19,041 bases of DNA from positions 1 to 19,041 of the forward strand of contig DAOUBF010000030.1 of assembly GCA_034432795.1 (NCBI GenBank), in the 5' to 3' direction. A model generated the notes under the pieces. That model had not been told where the DNA came from and searched no databases. It saw only the letters and a list, made by a program, of their open reading frames with translations. The DNA comes from DAOUBF01 sp034432795. GTDB lineage: Bacteria > Chloroflexota > Anaerolineae > DSLN01. Positions 14,177 through 19,041 of this stretch are shown in pieces; position 1 is the first letter of the stretch, and each line of letters starts with the position of its first letter. The position numbers and the translations under genes are program-made.

Positions 14177-15993
14177 GTCAGCATCCATTTGCGGCGATAG
14201 GCCGGGACGGTGATCATCGGCGGGCGCTCCACATCGCTGATGCGCTCCACCTCCAGGAAGAAGCGCCCCGGCTCGTAGCGGATCAGCTTCATGCTGCGGT
14301 TGAACTCCTCCAGCAGCTTCACTTTATTGCGGGTCTCCAGCCGGGCGATGAACACCTGCAGGATGGCGAAGGCCATGCGGCTGAGGTTGACCAGGGGCTG
14401 GTTGTGGTGGATGCGCTCTTGCAAGTCCACCTGGGCGATAGCCTTCAGCCCAAAGCGGTCCAGCATATCAATGAGCAGTCCGGTCTCCACGCCATAGCCG
14501 CTGAAGAAGGGCAATTGCTCCAACGCCGCCCGCCGCCCGGCATATTCGCCCGAAAGCGGCTGGATGATGCCCGACAACTCCGGGAAGAACAGGTTGAGGA
14601 GGGGGCGGGCCACCAGTTCGGTCACGCGCCCGCCGCCCCCGGCCCGCAGCACGCCGTCTATACGGATGGGTCGGCGGTAGAAGCCCTTGACGTACTGGAT
14701 CGTATCCCAGCGCAACAGCGGGCCTAAGATGCCATAGACGAAACGCGGGTGGATGTTGACGATGTCGGTGTCCACCCAGGCGATGATGTCGCCGCGCGTG
14801 ACGTACAGGCTCTTCCACAGCCCCTCCCCTTTGCCGGGGAAGCTGCCCACCTCGTCGGCTAAGATATGCTGGTGAATGTAAACCGGGATGCCCAGGCTGG
14901 CGGCGATCTCGCGTGTCGCGTCGGTGGAGTTGGAGTCTATCAGCACGATCTCATCCAGCAGGGGCACTTCGTCCATGAGCGCCTGCTTGAGCGTGCTGAT
15001 GACATGGCCCACCGTCTCGGCTTCGTTTAGCGCAGGCAGCGCCAGGCTGATGGTGTGGCCGCGTTCCCGCTTCCAGCGCACCAGTTGCTCCAGATCGGCG
15101 AACTCCTCACTGTGAAAGGTGTTGGTAGCGAACCAGCGGTCCACAACCTCCGAGATGTCCGGCGCGGGGACAGGTGTCACCTGCGCCAGCGCTCCGGGTA
15201 GCGTCAGCGAAGCCAGCCGATGGGCACGCACTAACAGGATGGCCTGGTCCATCTGGCCGATGACCCGGCGCACCGTCGGACCTATGGAGAGCGCATCGGA
15301 TACATCGCTGATCCGGGCGCCCAGCACCACAGCCTGATGGTCATGGGCCTCGCGCACGATGCCGGAGGCCGGCTCGCCCATCAGGCGCACCGTGCGGGTG
15401 ATGGCCCTGCTGCGCTGGCTCAGGCCGCTTAGCTCTGGGGTCTCGCTGCCGGGCGGAGAGACATGCAGCAGGGTGATCTCGCCCTCCGCCATGCGGGCCA
15501 GTGCCCCGGCGACGTGAAGCGCCAGATCGGCGTGTGGCCCGCCACGCAAGGGCAACAGCACCCGGCGGCAGGCGCTCAGGTTGCAGCCGCGCACCAGCAC
15601 CAGATCGCAGGGCGTCTGCGAGAGCACCTGTTCCACCGGCACACCCAGCACGGGCAGGTCCAGCCCATCCCAGGGGACAAGGAGCACATCCGCAGGTGTC
15701 TCGGCCAGTTCAGCCAGCACCTCAGGCCACACGTCGTGGCCCACGCGCACGCGCGGCTTGACTACGATGGGCCAGCCGGGGAAATGGGCGGCCAGGGCGC
15801 TGAGCGCCTGGCGACTGATCTGGGCGGGCAGCGCGCCTTCGCTCAGCGAGTGGCCTTCCGGCACGATCACCACGCCCATGAGGACGATTTCGCCGTTGGC
15901 TTCGGGCAGCAGCGCCTGCGCCAGCTTCACCAGATCATCCACGCAGTCCTGCTGGCGCAACGGTAATAAGACACGGTACGCAGGTAGGGGCAT
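14173..15993 (-). CDS. gpgS: Universal stress protein / glucosyl-3-phosphoglycerate synthase fusion
   Basis: 606 residues. ATG 15993 follows a near-perfect AAGGAGGTGA. Residues 5-136 and 143-256 are two USP-like domains (RVLLPLR, LLHVSP, ILLVRA strands). In the second, the ATP motif G-x2-G-x9-G(S/T) is kept in spacing but degenerate (G225, I228, G238-P), so ATP binding is doubtful. Residues 285-606 are a full GT81 domain: LALPALNEAE (317-326), FPGKGEG (385-391), metal site D408-T-D410, acceptor loop GGGRVTEL (453-460) with T458, QPLSGEYAGRR (479-488) and H529/H530 in VDLQERIHHNQP. GpgS makes glucosyl-3-phosphoglycerate from NDP-glucose and 3-phosphoglycerate, the committed step to glucosylglycerate. 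Stand-alone GpgS is about 320-400 residues, so the N-terminal 280 are an addition. Cytoplasmic. Confidence 0.87.
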   Translation of the reverse strand: MPLPAYRVLLPLRQQDCVDDLVKLAQALLPEANGEIVLMGVVIVPEGHSLSEGALPAQISRQALSALAAHFPGWPIVVKPRVRVGHDVWPEVLAELAETPADVLLVPWDGLDLPVLGVPVEQVLSQTPCDLVLVRGCNLSACRRVLLPLRGGPHADLALHVAGALARMAEGEITLLHVSPPGSETPELSGLSQRSRAITRTVRLMGEPASGIVREAHDHQAVVLGARISDVSDALSIGPTVRRVIGQMDQAILLVRAHRLASLTLPGALAQVTPVPAPDISEVVDRWFATNTFHSEEFADLEQLVRWKRERGHTISLALPALNEAETVGHVISTLKQALMDEVPLLDEIVLIDSNSTDATREIAASLGIPVYIHQHILADEVGSFPGKGEGLWKSLYVTRGDIIAWVDTDIVNIHPRFVYGILGPLLRWDTIQYVKGFYRRPIRIDGVLRAGGGGRVTELVARPLLNLFFPELSGIIQPLSGEYAGRRAALEQLPFFSGYGVETGLLIDMLDRFGLKAIAQVDLQERIHHNQPLVNLSRMAFAILQVFIARLETRNKVKLLEEFNRSMKLIRYEPGRFFLEVERISDVERPPMITVPAYRRKWMLT

Positions 15994-15997
15994 CGGT

Positions 15998-16007
15998 TCA
16001 CCTCCTT
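15998..16007 (-). promoter_or_regulatory. Strong ribosome site overlapping the GT4 stop codon
   Basis: On the minus strand AAGGAGGTGA ends with the TGA stop of the GT4 gene; ATG of the USP-GpgS gene follows 4 nt later. This is by far the best ribosome site in the operon and should make the committed enzyme well translated and coupled to its upstream neighbour. Confidence 0.75.
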
Positions 16008-17227
16008 TCCAGCAGCGGGATCACCCGATGACGAACGATGGCCTCCCAGGTGTAGTGCGCCAGCACGCGACGGCGTAAGATGTGGGCGGGGTTCGCTTCC
16101 AGGGTGCGCCGGATCAGCCCGGCGACGTCGTTGGGATCGGCATCCAGGGCAAAGGTGTGCACTTCGTTGCCGCCACTCTCGCGTAGGGGCGGGGTGTCGC
16201 TGCAAAAGACCGGCAGACGGGCCAGCCCGGCTTCCAGCACCGGGATGCCGAAGCCCTCCTGCGCGCTGGGGAACAGGAGCGCATCCGTCAGGTGATACAG
16301 GTCAGCCATCGTGGCCTCATCCGGTGTGATCCCCAACTCGTAAAGGAAATGCGCCGCGCCTTCCAACCCCAGTTCCCGACGCAGGTCAAGCAGGCTTTGC
16401 AGGTAGGCAGCGTTGGCGGGGTTGTGCGGGCCGGGCGGGCCAGTGACGATCAGGCGGGCGTCAAGCCACGCCCGCAGCGCTGCCAGGATGCGCAGCGCCA
16501 TCTCTACGTTCTTGCGCCGGGTGATCCGCGCCGGGAGCAGCAGGAGCAGGTCGGCATCCCATAGCCGGAGTCCGCTCATCAGACGGCGCGTCATCTCCGT
16601 CCAGCGGAAGAAGCGGGCCGGGTCCACCCCTGGCGGTACGACGGCGATATGCTCTGGCGGAAGGTCATAGAGCGCGGCCAGGCGCGCCTGCTGGGCCGTC
16701 GACACGGTGACGTGGCGCACGCCGGGCCAGGGCCTGCGCAGCAAATCCCAGGGGTAGCCCTTATGCAGGTCCTTCTTATAGCGGGCGCTATCCCAGGCCA
16801 GGTCGTGATGCCAGGCGAGCACCGTGGGGGGTGACCTCTCCCCTGCCTCTGAGGGGGTAAGCAGGTCATACAGGGCTGCCGTCAGGGGCAGGTTCTTATG
16901 GAGGGTGAAGAGATTGTGGGCAATGAGCACATCACTGCTGGAGAGAGCATTGGCGAGAAGTGCCTTGAGCCGCTCCCGCAGCGCCACGAAGTCCGAAGTC
17001 ACCTCGCCCCGATCCAGTTGCCCCTTGACCGCCAGCACGTCGGGGTGGCAGCTGCTGAACTCCGGCACGATGATGACCTCCACGCGCGGGTCAAACGGCG
17101 CGCCAGCCCCGGCCAGGATGCGCACATGATGGCCGGCGCGGGCCAGTTCCAGCGCGTGGTAATAGATGGTCTGCTCCACGCCGCCAACGGTGGGCGGAGC
17201 AGCATAATGCAAGATCGCTACATTCAT
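15998..17227 (-). CDS. GT4-family glycosyltransferase of the solute operon
   Basis: 409 residues from ATG 17227; the frame stays open upstream into the GH63 gene, but MNVAILHYAAPPTVGGVEQ is the natural GT-B start and lies 7 nt after the GH63 stop. Features: VGGVEQ (14-19) for the N-terminal Rossmann half, VVPPGVDPARF (196-206) at the domain switch, PARITRRKNVEMAL (232-245), and the E-x7-E donor motif E324-GFGIPVL-E332. No signal peptide or membrane segment. GT4 enzymes use NDP-sugars with retention. In Petrotoga a GT4-type enzyme is, as I recall, used for mannosylglucosyl-3-phosphoglycerate, so a mannosyltransferase acting on the GpgS product is a reasonable guess. Sucrose-like or polymer-extending activity is also possible. 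The operon context supports a soluble-metabolite substrate more than envelope glycan. Confidence 0.75.
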   Translation of the reverse strand: MNVAILHYAAPPTVGGVEQTIYYHALELARAGHHVRILAGAGAPFDPRVEVIIVPEFSSCHPDVLAVKGQLDRGEVTSDFVALRERLKALLANALSSSDVLIAHNLFTLHKNLPLTAALYDLLTPSEAGERSPPTVLAWHHDLAWDSARYKKDLHKGYPWDLLRRPWPGVRHVTVSTAQQARLAALYDLPPEHIAVVPPGVDPARFFRWTEMTRRLMSGLRLWDADLLLLLPARITRRKNVEMALRILAALRAWLDARLIVTGPPGPHNPANAAYLQSLLDLRRELGLEGAAHFLYELGITPDEATMADLYHLTDALLFPSAQEGFGIPVLEAGLARLPVFCSDTPPLRESGGNEVHTFALDADPNDVAGLIRRTLEANPAHILRRRVLAHYTWEAIVRHRVIPLLERR

Positions 17228-17234
17228 CTCAGGT

Positions 17235-19001
17235 TTATAGTTCGCCCCGTGAGGCCCGGATCGCCAGGTCAATGAAGACCGCCGCCGACCAGCCGAACAA
17301 GGGCGCGGCGGTGGCGGGCGGCTGGCCGGTGATGGGATGGTAATACTCACGGAAATCGTCCTGCGCCATGAGCAGGGCCAGTGTGCGGTCGCGCAACTCC
17401 CGCGCCAGGTCGGGATAGCCCGCCCGCGCCAGCCCCTCAATGAACAGGTAGTTGATGTTGACCCAGGTCGGCCCGCGCCACATCTGCTCCGGGTTATGTT
17501 TGGGGTCGTTTAACGCTACTGTGGGCAGTGGATACGGCGCCCAAAACTCCTGTGGATTCCGCAGATGGGCCACCAGCCGGTCGGCGATAGAGCGCGGCAA
17601 CCGCCCCGTGATGAGCGGGTACAGGTTGAAGGGCGTGAGTACCCGAATAGGCACGTGGTGGCGCTGCGCCCAGAAGACCCCGGCCTGCTCATCCCAAAAA
17701 TGCTCGATCATCCGCCGGGCCAGATCATCCGCCTGCGCTGCCCAGGTAGCGGCCTCGTCCTCCAGGCCCAGGATATGGGCGATTTCGGCCAGGTTCTCCA
17801 GTTGCAGCACAAGGTAGGTGTTCAGGTCAGGCGACTCTACCGGCATGCCCTCATCCCAGAGGGGGCTATCGTCCAGGCCGGAGGAGTTGGGGTGGTTGTA
17901 CTGGACGATGCCATCACCATCGTCGTCGTTCTCCTGAAACCACCAGGTGTTCCAGCGCACGATCGGCTCGTAGATTTCGTCCAGAAAATCGCGGTTGCCG
18001 CTGGTGCGGTAAAGGCGGAGCGCCGTCCAGGCGATCAAGGGCGGCTTGGTCACCGGCGCAGAGACAGGCACATCCAGATGGGTAACAATGCCCTCATCGT
18101 GGACGGCATCGGGGATCATGCCGTTTTCCAGTTGGTGGTCCAGGACGACGCGCAGTTGGTCTTCGGCCAGCCGCGCGTCCACGTGTCGGTAGGCCAGTGC
18201 GTGGAAGAAGGCGTCCCACTGCCACACGCCCACGTAGTGAACCAGCGAAGGCGTCATGGCCTCGCGGGTGAGATAGTAGCGCGAACTGATCAGCCCGCTG
18301 CGCATGACCAGCCAGGCGTAGTAGTAGGCCCGCTCGTATTGGGGGGCCACTGGGGGCGCAGCGGCGAACCAGTCATGCCAGCGCCGGGCAGCGGCCTCAA
18401 ACACCGGTTCGGGTGGCGGCACGGCGCGGTTGAAGCCCAGGCGCGGCGTGACGTTGAGCACCAGCCCCTGCCCCGGCTCGGCCTGGACGATCAGAGTCAC
18501 CCGTAGATGCTGTGGGTCCACCGGCTGCATGGTGTTGGACAGGATGCGGGCGTTGGTGGTATAGGCAATGTTGCGCACGCCGCGCATCTCCCCGCCGCGA
18601 CGGTCGGTGCGGCCCCGCTCCACGAAGGCGGTGAAGGTCAGGCCGACCTGGCCCGGCGGCAGGGCGATGTAAAGCGCCTCCATATCCAGGAAAGTGACCT
18701 CAAACGGCCCACAGGCGGTGTCAAAGCGCAGCGCATGGGGATAGCTGGTCAACTCTATGTCCAGCGGCTGGCCCGCCCCATCTAGCCACCGCCAGCCCTG
18801 GATGATCGGCTCGCGTTGGCGATAGGAGCCTAGCCGGTCCTGGAGCTTGAACCAGCGTTCGGCCAGGCGCAGCGACAATTCGGAGTCGCGCTTAAACAAC
18901 ATCAGGCGCGACCCCCGATCGCTGAAAGGGACGCGTTCCAGATTGATGCATCCCTTGAGCAGCCTGAGATAGGGGGTGAGCGTGGCCTCGCTATACCTCA
19001 T
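17235..19001 (-). CDS. GH63-type glycoside hydrolase, probable glucosylglycerate/mannosylglycerate hydrolase
   Basis: 588 residues, no signal peptide, so cytoplasmic. Residues 1-210 are beta-rich (N-terminal sandwich). Residues 222-585 form the (alpha/alpha)6 barrel of GH63/MGH1-like hydrolases: VWQWDAFFHA (259-268), LENGMIPD, KPPLIAWT, NSSGLDDSPLWD (372-383; D377 or D378 as candidate acid), MWRGPTWVNINYL (507-519) and FREYYHPITG (550-559; E552 as candidate base). Known GH63 members cleave glucosylglycerate (mycobacterial GgH) or mannosylglycerate (Thermus, Selaginella MgH). As first gene of a GpgS/GpgP operon it most likely recycles the solute or trims an intermediate. ATG 19001 has no ribosome site and lies 9 nt after a -10-like TATACT. 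Substrate is inferred from context. Confidence 0.78.
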   Translation of the reverse strand: MRYSEATLTPYLRLLKGCINLERVPFSDRGSRLMLFKRDSELSLRLAERWFKLQDRLGSYRQREPIIQGWRWLDGAGQPLDIELTSYPHALRFDTACGPFEVTFLDMEALYIALPPGQVGLTFTAFVERGRTDRRGGEMRGVRNIAYTTNARILSNTMQPVDPQHLRVTLIVQAEPGQGLVLNVTPRLGFNRAVPPPEPVFEAAARRWHDWFAAAPPVAPQYERAYYYAWLVMRSGLISSRYYLTREAMTPSLVHYVGVWQWDAFFHALAYRHVDARLAEDQLRVVLDHQLENGMIPDAVHDEGIVTHLDVPVSAPVTKPPLIAWTALRLYRTSGNRDFLDEIYEPIVRWNTWWFQENDDDGDGIVQYNHPNSSGLDDSPLWDEGMPVESPDLNTYLVLQLENLAEIAHILGLEDEAATWAAQADDLARRMIEHFWDEQAGVFWAQRHHVPIRVLTPFNLYPLITGRLPRSIADRLVAHLRNPQEFWAPYPLPTVALNDPKHNPEQMWRGPTWVNINYLFIEGLARAGYPDLARELRDRTLALLMAQDDFREYYHPITGQPPATAAPLFGWSAAVFIDLAIRASRGEL

Positions 19002-19010
19002 GATAAGGTC

Positions 19011-19016
19011 AGTATA
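19011..19016 (-). promoter_or_regulatory. Candidate -10 element of the solute operon
   Basis: TATACT on the minus strand, 9 nt before the GH63 ATG. Transcription would begin at or within about 3 nt of the ATG, giving a leaderless or nearly leaderless message, which fits the missing ribosome site. No good -35 is seen in the 25 bases up to the window edge. Confidence 0.4.
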
Positions 19017-19041
19017 GCATAAGATGGCCGGGGGCGCAGGC

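Noticed and set aside
14177..14188. Upstream ATG (14188) for the histidine phosphatase
   Set aside because: It lies inside the GpgS end and adds only MDAD; ATG 14176 gives the ATGA overlap and the canonical MTTLYLIRHG start.
17228..17440. Longer N-terminus for the GT4 gene (start at 17440)
   Set aside because: The extra 71 residues are Arg/Pro-rich out-of-frame GH63 sequence; the GT-B fold starts at ATG 17227.
17565..18506. 313-residue plus-strand ORF opposite the GH63 gene
   Set aside because: Antisense shadow in GC-rich coding DNA; the minus-strand frame carries all GH63 motifs.

Overview
The window looks like a chromosomal segment from a bacterium of the Chloroflexota (Anaerolineae-like). 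This is inferred from gene content only: secreted multidomain proteins with Thr/Pro-rich linkers and a short hydrophobic LPLIVK-type C-terminal tail, zinc-ribbon membrane proteins with LVIVD-type repeats, an HTH-TPR regulator, and genes for a glucosylglycerate-type compatible solute. No rRNA, tRNA or CRISPR array was seen.

Left part (1-7074, all minus strand): a broken zinc-ribbon/TM/LVIVD-repeat gene that runs off the left edge and carries an in-frame TAA; a four-helix membrane protein with three C-terminal zinc ribbons; about 0.5 kb without a convincing gene; a secreted five-bladed beta-propeller fused to a C39-like cysteine peptidase; a remnant of an IS630-family transposase; and a secreted M23 metallopeptidase with two PA14-like domains and a Thr/Pro repeat linker.

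Middle part (7075-12227, plus strand): a divergent regulatory region with a good sigma70-type promoter drives an HTH-TPR regulator. It is followed by an unrecognised 693-residue protein in which I see up to three winged-helix-like segments. The 3' end of that gene holds a perfect 27-bp tandem duplication and is cut by an intact-looking IS5-family element (11351-12224). The element has 17-bp imperfect terminal repeats, TA target duplications and two overlapping-frame transposase ORFs joined by a G6 slippage site.

Right part (12351-19001, minus strand): a compact five-gene operon read from right to left. It encodes a GH63-type glycoside hydrolase, a GT4 glycosyltransferase, a universal-stress-protein/glucosyl-3-phosphoglycerate synthase fusion (GpgS, GT81), a histidine phosphatase suited to be the matching GpgP, and a GT-A glycosyltransferase resembling mannosylglycerate synthase (GT78). 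Junctions are gaps of 4-7 nt or ATGA overlaps. Together the genes can build glucosylglycerate from NDP-glucose and 3-phosphoglycerate, extend it (probably with mannose, to mannosylglucosylglycerate or a relative) and degrade it. The USP-GpgS fusion at the committed step, with both synthesis and hydrolysis in one operon, is the most interesting system here.
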